Of a DNA stretch of 60,109 bases, positions 45,743 through 54,580 are shown in pieces (position 1 is the first letter of the stretch; every line of letters starts with the position of its first letter). A program made the translations under genes and the position numbers. The DNA comes from Aureimonas sp. Leaf427 (GTDB lineage Bacteria; Pseudomonadota; Alphaproteobacteria; Rhizobiales; Rhizobiaceae), in assembly GCF_001425485.1 (NCBI RefSeq), contig NZ_LMQW01000016.1, positions 1 through 60,109 on the forward strand. Direction: 5' to 3'. Below the pieces are notes generated by a model. It saw only the letters and a program-made list of their open reading frames with translations. It was not told the origin of the DNA and did not search any database.

Positions 45743-47302
45743 TCAGGCCACGGCGGCGAGATCGGCTTCCGCAGGCTTGAAGCGCCAGGGCATGAGCTCA
45801 TCGATCTCGCGGTTGGGATGTGCCTGAACGATCATCGTGATGACGTCGGTGAGATAGGCCAGGGGATCGACGCCGTTGATCTTGCAGGTCTCGATCAGCG
45901 AGGCGATGACGGCCCAGTGTCCGGCGCCGCCGTCGGAGCCGGCGAACAGGGCATTCTTGCGGGTCAGGGCCAGCGGGCGGATGGAGCGCTCGACGGTGTT
46001 GTTGTCGATTTCCAAACGGCCGTCATCGATGAAGCGGCAGAGTCCCTCCCAGCGTGAGAGCGTGTAGCGGATCGCCTCGGCCAGCTTGGTCTTCTGGCTG
46101 ATGAGCTGAAGCTTCTCGCGCAGGAACGGCTCGAGCGCGTTGAGGACGGGCTTGGTTCTCTCCTGGCGTGCGAGGCGGCGGACCTCGGCCGGTCGGCCGC
46201 GGATGCCAGTCTCGATCCTGTAGAGCGCGGCGATGCGTTCCAGCATCTCGGTGGCGATCGGCGCGGGGCCGGCGGCGGCGAGTTCGTAGAACCGCCGGCG
46301 GACATGCGCCCAGCAAAAGGCGAGCCGGACATCCCCCTTCTCGGCCAGCACCTTGTAGCCGCCATAGCCGTCGACCTGAAGGATTCCAGTGAAGCCCTGG
46401 AGATGAGCGATGGGTCGCTCGGCCTTTCGGTCTGGCGCATAGACATAGGCGACGGCAGGCGGGTCGCCGCCCTGCCATGGCCGATCGTCCCGGGCGTAGG
46501 CGAAGAGCTGGCCGGTCTTGGTCCGACCACGGCCGGGATCGAGCACCGGCGCCGTGGTCTCATCGGCAAAGAGCTTCGTCGAAGCCTTCAAATGTCCGAG
46601 CAGCCGCTCGTGGATGGGCCGCAGCAGGAAGGCAGCCCGCCCGACCCAGTCGGCGAGCGTCGAGCGGTCGAGATGGACGCCCTGGCGGGCGTAGATCTGC
46701 GTCTGGCGATAGAGCGGCAGATGGTCGGCATATTTGGAGACAAGCACGTGGGCGACGGTCGCCTCGGTGGGCATGCCGCCCTCGATCAGCCGCGCCGGTG
46801 CCGGCGCCTGGACGACGACGCCCTCGCAGGCCCGGCAGCCATAGCGGGGACGGCGGGTGACGAGAACCCGGAACTGGGCCGGCACGATATCGAGGCGCTC
46901 GGCGACATCCTCACCGATGACATGCAGGGCATGGCGACAGCACGGACAGGCCTTTTCCTCGATGTCGACGACGGTCTCGATCCGCGGCAGATGGGCGGGA
47001 AGCGAGCCCCGGTTCGCACGGCGTCTGGTGATACGCTCGGCCTTTGCCGTCGGAGCGTCTTTCTCCTCGGCAGCCTCGTCGGCCGCGACGCCTTGCTCGA
47101 CCTCCTCGAGCCCGAGCAGAAGCTGGTCCTCGGGCAGCGTCTCGGCACGTCGGCCGAAGCGGTGACGCTGCAATTCCTTGATGATCTGCTCGAGGCGCTC
47201 GGCCCGCAAACGCTCGGCGATCAGCATCGCTTTGTCAGCGCAAACGAAGTTTGTCGCGTGCGTGCCGGGATCGTTGGGAAGCGTGTCGGCCACCAAGGTC
47301 AT
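45743..47302 (-). CDS. tnpC: IS66 family transposase TnpC
   Basis: The 519-residue transposase has an N-terminal leucine-rich helix (ERLRAERLEQIIKELQRHRF, GRRAETLPEDQLLLGLEE), a zinc-finger-like CPCCRHALHVIGEDVAERLD and the DDE core. Catalytic residues are Asp in KLFADETTAPVLDPG, Asp in GILQVDGYGGYKVLAE and Glu in DNNTVERSIRPLALTRKNAL. A C-terminal IS66_C segment (SLIETCKINGVDPLAYLTDV) is complete. The protein looks intact although its element has been split. Confidence 0.96.
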   Translation of the reverse strand: MTLVADTLPNDPGTHATNFVCADKAMLIAERLRAERLEQIIKELQRHRFGRRAETLPEDQLLLGLEEVEQGVAADEAAEEKDAPTAKAERITRRRANRGSLPAHLPRIETVVDIEEKACPCCRHALHVIGEDVAERLDIVPAQFRVLVTRRPRYGCRACEGVVVQAPAPARLIEGGMPTEATVAHVLVSKYADHLPLYRQTQIYARQGVHLDRSTLADWVGRAAFLLRPIHERLLGHLKASTKLFADETTAPVLDPGRGRTKTGQLFAYARDDRPWQGGDPPAVAYVYAPDRKAERPIAHLQGFTGILQVDGYGGYKVLAEKGDVRLAFCWAHVRRRFYELAAAGPAPIATEMLERIAALYRIETGIRGRPAEVRRLARQERTKPVLNALEPFLREKLQLISQKTKLAEAIRYTLSRWEGLCRFIDDGRLEIDNNTVERSIRPLALTRKNALFAGSDGGAGHWAVIASLIETCKINGVDPLAYLTDVITMIVQAHPNREIDELMPWRFKPAEADLAAVA

Positions 47303-47357
47303 GCGAGAAGTGGATCACCTCCTCATGCCGGCGGCAACAGACATTGCCGCCCTTCCG

Positions 47358-47714
47358 TTATCCCGGCAGAGCCGGCACTCGGGTCTCGCGCACAGCGTGG
47401 ACGCGGCGCCAGTCGAGCCCTTCCAGAAGGGCCGAGAGCTGCGCCGCCGTCAGGTGCAGGACGGCGTCCTCGGCCTTCGGCCAGCGGAACTCGCCGTCCT
47501 CCAGACGCTTGGCCACCAGCACCACGCCGGTGCCGTCCCAGAACACCAGCTTGATCCGATCGGCGCGCTTGGCGCGGAAGACGTAGACCGCGCCCGAGAA
47601 CGGATCGGCGCCCATCGTCTCGCGCACCAGAGACGCCAGACCCTCGGCCCCTTTGCGGAAGTCGACGGGCTTGGTCGCAACCATCACGCGGACCGCGCCC
47701 GTCAGCCCGATCAC
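47358..47714 (-). CDS. tnpB: IS66 family accessory protein TnpB
   Basis: The 118-residue protein uses a GTG start at 47714 and begins IGLTGAVRVMVATKPVDFRK, then GAVYVFRAKRADRIKLVFWD and GTGVVLVAKRLEDGEFRWPK. This is the IS66 Orf2 (TnpB) family. The start codon lies within the target site of the inserted transposon: CACGA at 47712-47716 includes the complement of the GTG. tnpB has thus lost its upstream tnpA and the shared translation signal. Confidence 0.95.
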   Translation of the reverse strand: MIGLTGAVRVMVATKPVDFRKGAEGLASLVRETMGADPFSGAVYVFRAKRADRIKLVFWDGTGVVLVAKRLEDGEFRWPKAEDAVLHLTAAQLSALLEGLDWRRVHAVRETRVPALPG

Positions 47715-47716
47715 GA
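47712..47716. repeat. Target site duplication, left copy
   Basis: CACGA here and at 59503-59507 flank the inverted repeats of the transposon. Collapsing the two copies to one restores the IS66 tnpA/tnpB overlap exactly. Confidence 0.85.
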
Positions 47717-47730
47717 TGTCGAGATCACCA
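47717..47730 (+). repeat. Transposon left terminal inverted repeat
   Basis: TGTCGAGATCACCA matches the right end (complement of 59489-59502) except at position 9. The TGT start is typical of Tn7-like and Tn5053-like ends. Confidence 0.85.
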
Positions 47731-47850
47731 TAACCCTAAACCACGATGCCCTTAACAATCTGGATCAAAACGAGTTTCGCAAGCGTGTTCTTCCTTGACC
47801 ACCAATGATCGTGTTTTGCGACACCAAAAACCAGAACCAGACGCTGGACC

Positions 47851-47994
47851 CCAGACGCCATCGGTCGCGACTGGGAGCGCGCTATCCGCATGGCCCTGGT
47901 CAAATGCTTCCATCAGGAACGCCTCGCCGAGGCCGATTCCGTCGCAGTCCTCCACGGCGAGGGCTCGCGCTGGCTTATAAGGTCTGGACGCTGA
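47851..47994 (+). pseudogene. Unidentified gene remnant near the transposon left end
   Basis: This frame reads PDAIGRDWERAIRMALVKCF, HQERLAEADSVAVLHGEGSR, then a stop, and looks like the end of a real protein. There is no start or 5' part; upstream is the transposon end. It may be the tail of a deleted cargo or transposition gene. The remaining DNA up to 48185 holds no other coding signal. Confidence 0.35.
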
Positions 47995-48185
47995 AGAGCA
48001 TGTTGGCTTGAAGCGGGAGCCTACCGCTGCCGACGGAAGCGTTCACGATAAGTCAACGCGAGACGAAGCGGCGCGTTTTTCTAATGACGCCGTCGCTTAC
48101 GCAGTCTGCGAGCAGGACAAGGTGACGAAGGGAACCGAGTAGGGAAGTCATTATAGATGACCATCCCCTTGTAACGCCACGCTGA

Positions 48186-51100
48186 TCACAATCCGGCTGG
48201 AGGATACTTCCACCTTTCGGCTGCATCACTTCCGTAAGCGCCGCGAGCCGCCCCAACCCTATTCACCATCTCCTTCGGATCGTCGATCTCGAAGAATGAA
48301 ATCGACGCCTGCGGTTGGCCATGGTCATGGAAGACCTGCTTCTTGTAACTCTTCTTCGGGGGAAGGTAAGCATTGCTGCCTCCGTAGCACCCATTGTTCG
48401 CGATCACGACCATCTGGAACATGTGGTAATGGAGTGCCAAGGCCATCTGATCAAATGTGCCTACGTCCTGATTGTAGGCGCTGATCGCGTAGACGTCCGA
48501 TCGGCCTCGAAGATCAGACGGGACTGCAAGGTCCGTGGCGTCGTAGCAGATCGATCCGCTCAAGGTAAGCGTTTCCAAAGGGCGATCCCGGAAGGGGTAG
48601 GGCACAAGCCACTGACACGGGCGGAACTCTCGTATGGCGGCGCCGTTCGCAATAAGATCCTTCTCAGCTTTCGCGAGATGTTGCTTCCCCTGACGGCGAG
48701 TGATCATCCTCAGTCCGCCGTTCGGCGTCCTGGTGGGTATGACCCACTTGGCAGAGTTAACCGAAGGTTTGCCTGCTTCGATCTCCTCGTAAGCTAGTCC
48801 GGCAAATATGATCGCCTTATAGGCCCGTGCGAACGGCACAAGGTGAGTACGGACGTCCATTGGGTGAACTGAAAGCTCAGGCAGGATCAGCCAGTCCAGC
48901 CGAGCGCTTCGAGGATGATGAGTCTCGCGAAGGTCGAGCGCCTTCGCTACCGCGGCGAGTGCCGTTGCCAGATGATTCCGGTGCTTTCTGCGAAGGGATG
49001 GCTCCGAAAGCCCGATATCGGCTGCCTCAACCTTATGCGGCATTGTCAGCTGCACCACACAGCCCCGAAGAGGACGGAACTCGTTCTTCGGGTGAATGAA
49101 GGGAAGCTTTGGCAGTGGAAGGGGCAGGAAAAGTACGTTGGATGCCGATCCCTTCCTCTGAACCGCTCGGGATAGAACTTCTTCGAACGCCTTCTTCGAT
49201 CGACTTAAATCGGACCAATCGAAGGGACCGGGTTGGGGTCCCCGGCATCCCGGCCAGGCCAAAAGGTCAAACAGCAGTCGCTCTATTTCATCCGAGATCG
49301 GGAGCCAGTCGTCGCCGAACGCCTCATGCCCGTTGTAGAAGCCATGGAGACGTTGATACCAATGACTTTTGGAGGCTCGATAAATCGAGTTTGAGTCCCG
49401 CCAGGAGGACGTTCGAACGGTTTCGGTGAAGTCCCGACGTGCCGTTAGAATGAAGCGGAGAAGGTATCCGATCTGGAACCGCCACCTTTCGTTCGGCGGA
49501 CACCATGCCGGCGGCTGGTACAGAGACCGTTCTCCCTCCTTCGTTCGTACCGAAACGAGCCGTAGGGCTTTGACGAACGTGAAGCCGTCCCTCTCTTCGG
49601 TCTGAACCAGCACGTTCGGCGGCGTCAGCGCAGCATACGGTTCAGGCAATGCGAGCATCGCTCCCGCAAGAGCGTTCGTGAAACTCACTAGACTGATCTC
49701 GTTGCGCAGCGGCGACGATGGGTCTTCGAGAACCAATTCTGCCAGCGAACGGTATCCGGCCTCTTCGACCCGCTGTTCCAGACATAGATCGTTTGCGATG
49801 ATTTCCGGCACTCGAAGCTCGGGCCGCGCTCCCGACCCGACGATCTCTGCTGCAAAGGCGGGATCCCGTTCGGCAATCTGAGCAAACCTCAGATCGTTGA
49901 GGTCGTTCGCGATCAGCGCGATGGAGGCCTCACGGTCGAGGAATGATCGCCGCGCAACGATAGCCTTCGTTGCGAACTCGGCAGATGTGCCGAGATCCGT
50001 CTCTCCTCGCAGGAAGCGGATCATGTCACGGTAGTGCTTGGTCTCCGAGACGCTTCCAGTTCGTGAAACTGGTGCTGCCGCGGGGGAAACCGCTGCGAGG
50101 TAAAGGTAGGCCTGTTGCTTCAAATACCACGGAAGGCTGTTCGAGGATGAGAGGAGCCTAGTCGCCTCTCGTCGAAGGCGATCGCGGTAGGCTTGAACAT
50201 CCACACCCGCCGGCAGGCAATCGGGGTCTTCGACGAATGCCGTTTCCGTCGCACCCGCCCGCAGGATTTCGGCCAAGCAGTAGAGTGCGACCTTCCGATC
50301 ATCCCCACGCCTATCGCCGACTGTATAAGGCTCTATGATTCTCAGAATATAGTCGAGCGCTTCATGGGAAGGCCAGACGTCCAGCCCTATGCGTAGTAGC
50401 CGGACGTTGGATGGATCCTCGATCCAGCTCTCGATCAGCCCGTAGGCAAACGATCTCGCCTCGTCATCGAGTTCACCTTGAGTTCGAGATCTCTGCCGAA
50501 TGGCGTCTGAACCGTCGTCGTCGGCGGGTGCGTCTGTGATCAAATCACGGCCAGACGCGTACAAGAGGGGGCGGAGAGATCGGTAGACGCTTCTGAACCG
50601 TGCGGCAGCGAAACGCGTAACGGTCCCGTCGCCAACGTCAGGGACCGACGCGAATGGGCTTTTGAACTTTCCTTCGCTGCTTGCCAACCGCTCTGAGAAG
50701 CGCTGCTGGGTTCGAACGAGACCTTGCACGGCCTCAATGATCTCTTCGCCGGCCTCGGCATCGAAACCACCCGACACGGCGGACTGAATGCGTGCCATTT
50801 TCCGACTTTGTCGTATCAGGGGTCGCTCTTCACCGCGAAACAGAGCCAGCTTGGTCTTCTGCTCCGATGCCATCATACCCGGGGCGTGTTCTTCGAGAAC
50901 GCGTTCCAACCCGCTCATGACGAGGCTTCGGACCGCTTCCGGCTCCTTGTTCCCACGCCAGGAAAGGACGAGACGCAGATCGTCGACGTAGCGAGCGGCG
51001 TCGTGGAATTTTATGCCGTCATTCTCTTGCCCGGCAGAAGCGAGGAGGGCGCGATCTAGATCCAGCAGCACGACATTGGCGAAGAAGCCAGCAGCGACAA

Positions 51101-51911
51101 GACCCTGGGGCAGAGCTATTTCGTCAAACCCATCGATCTCGTTCCTCACGCTATAAGCAAGCGCAGTTTTTCGATCGTCGAGATGCCATCGCCAATTGAG
51201 AACACGTTCGATCAGACGAACAAAACCTGGATCTTGAACGCCAGGCAACCCTGCGATCTTCACATGCAGGTTCGAGGGTCGCACGCGATCGTAGAACTGG
51301 GAGAGATCGGTTTGGACAATTGCCTTGACGCGTTCATCGTCCTCAAGCTCGCTGGCGACGAGTTCAGGTCTGCTTAAGAAGGATCTGTAGTCTTGAAAAT
51401 AAGCGCGGTAGGTCGTGGTTGCGCCCCATCGATGATGAAGCTCTTCACCATCGGCATCGCAGAATAGTCGATTTCCGTAGGATACGATCTTGGCTCGACC
51501 GGACTGATCGGTCACAGGCGTCCGTGGATCGCCCTGCATTGTTTCAACGGTATTGGCGAGGCACATCATCAATGCCGTCGCCGCCACCTGATCTCTCAGA
51601 GCGACATGAGCGAGAGGGCGTAACGGGGCGTCTCCTCTCTTTTCGGGGCGCCATTCGCCCTCTTGGTCCACCCAACGCTGACCCTTCGGCGCAGGCACCA
51701 AACGAAGCGGGGTACTCTTCCAACTTTCCGGTGACCGCATGTCCGCCGCAAGTTCCGCGATGAATGCAGGAAGGTTGGCGGTGGCCTGATCGAGTTCCAA
51801 CGTGTCCGCGAACCAGTTGTGGGTTCTGATATGGCTGACGGTCTTCTTCCACGCCTGAAGCAGAACGTATTCAGCAACGGCGTCTTCAAGGAGGGGTCGA
51901 AGATGCTTCAT
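48186..51911 (-). CDS. DRT1/UG1-type reverse transcriptase-nitrilase fusion
   Basis: The 1241-residue protein has a reverse transcriptase domain at about residues 70-400. Motif A is IVQTDLSQFYDRV (Asp202), motif B LPQGLVAAGFFANVVL (267-282) and motif C AARYVDDLRLVL (YVDD at 308-311). A long helical middle follows. The C-terminal 250 residues are a C-N hydrolase (nitrilase) domain with a Glu-Lys-Cys triad: Glu1012 in ILPELSVHP, a Lys near 1076 (RRQGKQHLAK) and Cys1122 in GSICYDATD. This fusion and size match DRT class 1 (UG1), shown to protect against phages. Substrates of the nitrilase part are unknown. The upstream PD-(D/E)XK gene is 82 bp away on the same strand. Confidence 0.9.
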   Translation of the reverse strand: MKHLRPLLEDAVAEYVLLQAWKKTVSHIRTHNWFADTLELDQATANLPAFIAELAADMRSPESWKSTPLRLVPAPKGQRWVDQEGEWRPEKRGDAPLRPLAHVALRDQVAATALMMCLANTVETMQGDPRTPVTDQSGRAKIVSYGNRLFCDADGEELHHRWGATTTYRAYFQDYRSFLSRPELVASELEDDERVKAIVQTDLSQFYDRVRPSNLHVKIAGLPGVQDPGFVRLIERVLNWRWHLDDRKTALAYSVRNEIDGFDEIALPQGLVAAGFFANVVLLDLDRALLASAGQENDGIKFHDAARYVDDLRLVLSWRGNKEPEAVRSLVMSGLERVLEEHAPGMMASEQKTKLALFRGEERPLIRQSRKMARIQSAVSGGFDAEAGEEIIEAVQGLVRTQQRFSERLASSEGKFKSPFASVPDVGDGTVTRFAAARFRSVYRSLRPLLYASGRDLITDAPADDDGSDAIRQRSRTQGELDDEARSFAYGLIESWIEDPSNVRLLRIGLDVWPSHEALDYILRIIEPYTVGDRRGDDRKVALYCLAEILRAGATETAFVEDPDCLPAGVDVQAYRDRLRREATRLLSSSNSLPWYLKQQAYLYLAAVSPAAAPVSRTGSVSETKHYRDMIRFLRGETDLGTSAEFATKAIVARRSFLDREASIALIANDLNDLRFAQIAERDPAFAAEIVGSGARPELRVPEIIANDLCLEQRVEEAGYRSLAELVLEDPSSPLRNEISLVSFTNALAGAMLALPEPYAALTPPNVLVQTEERDGFTFVKALRLVSVRTKEGERSLYQPPAWCPPNERWRFQIGYLLRFILTARRDFTETVRTSSWRDSNSIYRASKSHWYQRLHGFYNGHEAFGDDWLPISDEIERLLFDLLAWPGCRGPQPGPFDWSDLSRSKKAFEEVLSRAVQRKGSASNVLFLPLPLPKLPFIHPKNEFRPLRGCVVQLTMPHKVEAADIGLSEPSLRRKHRNHLATALAAVAKALDLRETHHPRSARLDWLILPELSVHPMDVRTHLVPFARAYKAIIFAGLAYEEIEAGKPSVNSAKWVIPTRTPNGGLRMITRRQGKQHLAKAEKDLIANGAAIREFRPCQWLVPYPFRDRPLETLTLSGSICYDATDLAVPSDLRGRSDVYAISAYNQDVGTFDQMALALHYHMFQMVVIANNGCYGGSNAYLPPKKSYKKQVFHDHGQPQASISFFEIDDPKEMVNRVGAARGAYGSDAAERWKYPPAGL

Positions 51912-51993
51912 CCGGTTCTCGTTCGGCTACAGAGCGCGGTTGCTCTATGCACTAGGCAGGCGCGGATCGTTTCAGCGCCGTTGTTAAGCGTAT

Positions 51994-53007
51994 TTATTCG
52001 AATGTTCTGGTCTTCAGCCTCGCCGCCAAGACCGACGTGGACAACCCGCGGACGTTCCCCACATCCGGGGCCAGTCTGGTGATGTCCAGGTACCGATGCC
52101 CAAGCATCCCACCGGCCGACACCTTGCGAAGGTCGGTCTCTTCGAACCGGTCGACGACGTACATTCGATGCGGGTCGGCAGCGAAGTTCCCGTAGTAGGT
52201 CGCCGAGCCGATGACGTCGACGATTCGGTCTTTCTGGACCTGATCCAGCGTCCCGAACTCGGCGTTCTCGACCGTCAGTACCGACCCTTCGTATGAGCAG
52301 ACCGCTGCGGCGACGATCCGGCCGACATGGCTGATCTGCTTGTTGTGATACAGGCCGAGGAAGGCGCTCTCCCACTTCGGGTTCCGGCTCGCAGGCTCGT
52401 AGTAGACGCCGTGCTGCGCGTTCTCCTTCCACGAAGTCCCGCACGGGAATGCGACCATCCACCGGTCGCGGTCGACCAGCAGGCCTTCGCCGGCGATGAA
52501 CGCCTCGTAGTCCGCGAAGATCTCGGAGAGGAGAGGGTGGTTCGAGCAGATAATGCGCAGGGCCTCGATCAGGTCTCCGTAGGTCTTCGACGCGGATTGG
52601 ATCTCGTCCGCCTTGCCCATGGCGCTGAACCGCTCGCGATCGGCGAGCGGTGGCTCATCCTTGGTCAAGCCGATCAGGAAGGCCGAGCCGGCGGGATGCT
52701 TCCGATCGACGACGGAACGGAGATGGCGCTGCATCTGGTCGTCGTACAGGCCGCCACCACCGTGCTTCGCTTCGAAGTAGACGAACATCGGCGCTTGGGT
52801 GATCGCCGCATCCGGGATGCTCTCGAGCCCGCGTTCCTGCTGGGCGAACTCAAGCCCGACCGACACCTCGGTGTCGAGCAGGGAGGTCAGGAGGCGAGCG
52901 ACGAGGAGCGGTGACACCCGGTAGACGTGGCGCATCATCAGCATCGTGTTGTTCGTGACGTGGTTCTCGCGCCCCGAATAGATCTGGAAGTGGTTGATAC
53001 GCGTCAT
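51994..53007 (-). CDS. PD-(D/E)XK-like nuclease, defence-associated
   Basis: The 337-residue protein contains VSVGLEFAQQERGLESIPDA followed by MFVYFEAKHGGGGLYDDQMQ. The E...PDA...(Y)FEAKHG spacing is the PD-(D/E)XK nuclease active-site pattern (Asp, then Glu-x-Lys). The C-terminal half (for example IVDVIGSATYYGNFAADPHR) is unfamiliar. It is first in a two-gene unit with the RT-nitrilase and divergent from the SPARDA genes across a 181-bp gap. It may cut nucleic acid as part of an RT system or act alone; the link to the RT is by position. Confidence 0.7.
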   Translation of the reverse strand: MTRINHFQIYSGRENHVTNNTMLMMRHVYRVSPLLVARLLTSLLDTEVSVGLEFAQQERGLESIPDAAITQAPMFVYFEAKHGGGGLYDDQMQRHLRSVVDRKHPAGSAFLIGLTKDEPPLADRERFSAMGKADEIQSASKTYGDLIEALRIICSNHPLLSEIFADYEAFIAGEGLLVDRDRWMVAFPCGTSWKENAQHGVYYEPASRNPKWESAFLGLYHNKQISHVGRIVAAAVCSYEGSVLTVENAEFGTLDQVQKDRIVDVIGSATYYGNFAADPHRMYVVDRFEETDLRKVSAGGMLGHRYLDITRLAPDVGNVRGLSTSVLAARLKTRTFE

Positions 53008-53188
53008 CCATGCCCCCCTGCGTACGGCTTACCATGCAGCCGATGCGTCCCGGTCTTGCGAGACACATCTAGGATCGGTCGGTCCGCAGGGAATGCGGAT
53101 CTTGCAACTCGATCTCCCAAGCGCGACATTCATCCTACTACCGCAAGTTCTCAAGAACTGCGGCTCGCTGGCGGAGCCCTGACATCGG

Positions 53189-54580
53189 ATGCAACCCCGA
53201 GACTTCGCCTCCGGCAAGAAGGTACCGAGAGCCAGCGTCATCGGCGATCGCGGCGTCGCCCGCACGATCGACCAAGCTCTGAAGATCGGCTTCCTGTTCC
53301 ATGAGACCCGGCCTACGGAGGTCGGAGTCGACGGCTACATGGAGTGGGTAGATCCGGCTACCGGCAGCGGAACGGGGCTCACCGTAGCCGTACAGATCAA
53401 GACCACCGAGAAGAAGATCTACGACGCGGAAACCGATGTCAGCTTCAAGTGGACAGCGAAGGAAGCGGACTACGCCTACTGGGCGCAATCGAACCTGCCG
53501 GTGATCCTGCTTCTGATCCGGCTCTCCGACGATACGATCTATTGGAAGGAAATCGTCGATCCTCAGGCCGGTGGGAATCGTCAGCTGTCCGTTTTGAAGG
53601 CCAAGGACGGCTTCGACCAGGCCGCGGCCGAAACCATCGCCCAACTGGCAGTCGACCGCAGCCGTCCCGGCGTGTTCCTGCCACCGGTTCCAGAGGGGGA
53701 AAGCTTCTGGATCAATCTCTTGAAGATCGACCTACCGTCCCGGATCTGGGTCGCGCCCCGACGCGTCATCGAGAAGACGTCGGCGATCAACATGATGATG
53801 CGCCGTGGGAAGGGCGTGCACGAAGATTTCGCCTTCATCTCCGGTCGGCGCATCATCTCCTTCCGGGCGCTGGACGAAGGACCGTTTTCCGCGATTGTCG
53901 AGGCGGGTGCTGCCGAGGAGGTCGAGACGACGGCTTTCTCGCTGACCGACGATCCGGCCGAAAGAGGAGGTTTTATCGAGCTGCTTCGTCGCACCCTTCA
54001 GGAGCAGTTCGCCGGGCAACTCGAATGGCGCGAGGACAGGAAGGTTCTGTTCTTCGTCAATGCCGGCGGTGTCGATCGAAGCTACCGATATCGGACGCTG
54101 ACCGGACGCAAGCAATCGCGAAAGGTCGTCGCAAAGATCGAAGCCGCGAAGGAGGCCGTCAAGCACATCGGCTTCAGACCCAATTTCTTCCGGTTCGGCG
54201 ACGACTGGTTTCTAGCGGTCGAGCCCGACTACGTCTTCACCCACGATGGATCGAAACCGCACAAGTGGGAGGATCTCTGGATCTCCAAGACGAAACGCCT
54301 GGACAAGTCGCAGAGCGTGTCCGGTCAGTTCGGTGCCTGGGCGCACTTCCTCGTTGACGGAGATCTGTTCCAGGGTGCGGGCAAGGGACCTCTCAGGTTC
54401 TCACGTCCGATCGAACTGAAGAGCGGCTTCAAGGTCCCCGAGGACACGTGGATCACCCGAGAAGATCAGGATCTCGACGACCCGGATGAGGCCGAGGTCG
54501 ACGAAGCGCGGCCGGCCGGCGTGAAGAAGGCAGCCGGAGGCAGTCTTCAGATGGCCTTGGACCTGGAAGGCACACGATGA
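53189..54580 (+). CDS. SPARDA effector: DUF4365 (DREN) nuclease fused to APAZ
   Basis: The 463-residue protein has an N-terminal DUF4365 domain (residues about 12-150) of the PD-(D/E)XK fold: IDQALKIGFLFHETRPTEVG, VDGYMEW (Asp48) and LTVAVQIKTTEKK (Gln69, Lys71 of the Q/E-x-K motif). The remaining 300 residues fit the APAZ domain that binds short Argonautes. In SPARDA systems this DNase/RNase effector is activated when the Argonaute recognises target DNA with its guide and degrades nucleic acids, killing or arresting the invaded cell. It overlaps the Argonaute gene by 4 bp (ATGA). The APAZ call rests on context and length. Confidence 0.85.
   Translation: MQPRDFASGKKVPRASVIGDRGVARTIDQALKIGFLFHETRPTEVGVDGYMEWVDPATGSGTGLTVAVQIKTTEKKIYDAETDVSFKWTAKEADYAYWAQSNLPVILLLIRLSDDTIYWKEIVDPQAGGNRQLSVLKAKDGFDQAAAETIAQLAVDRSRPGVFLPPVPEGESFWINLLKIDLPSRIWVAPRRVIEKTSAINMMMRRGKGVHEDFAFISGRRIISFRALDEGPFSAIVEAGAAEEVETTAFSLTDDPAERGGFIELLRRTLQEQFAGQLEWREDRKVLFFVNAGGVDRSYRYRTLTGRKQSRKVVAKIEAAKEAVKHIGFRPNFFRFGDDWFLAVEPDYVFTHDGSKPHKWEDLWISKTKRLDKSQSVSGQFGAWAHFLVDGDLFQGAGKGPLRFSRPIELKSGFKVPEDTWITREDQDLDDPDEAEVDEARPAGVKKAAGGSLQMALDLEGTR

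Noticed and set aside
46304-47554. Plus-strand ORF of 416 codons opposite IS66 tnpC/tnpB
   Set aside because: It overlaps two intact IS66 genes on the other strand and has no protein-like motifs.
53344-54357. Second plus-strand ORF inside the DREN-APAZ gene
   Set aside because: It is out of frame with the nuclease domain and Arg-rich; a shadow of the real frame.
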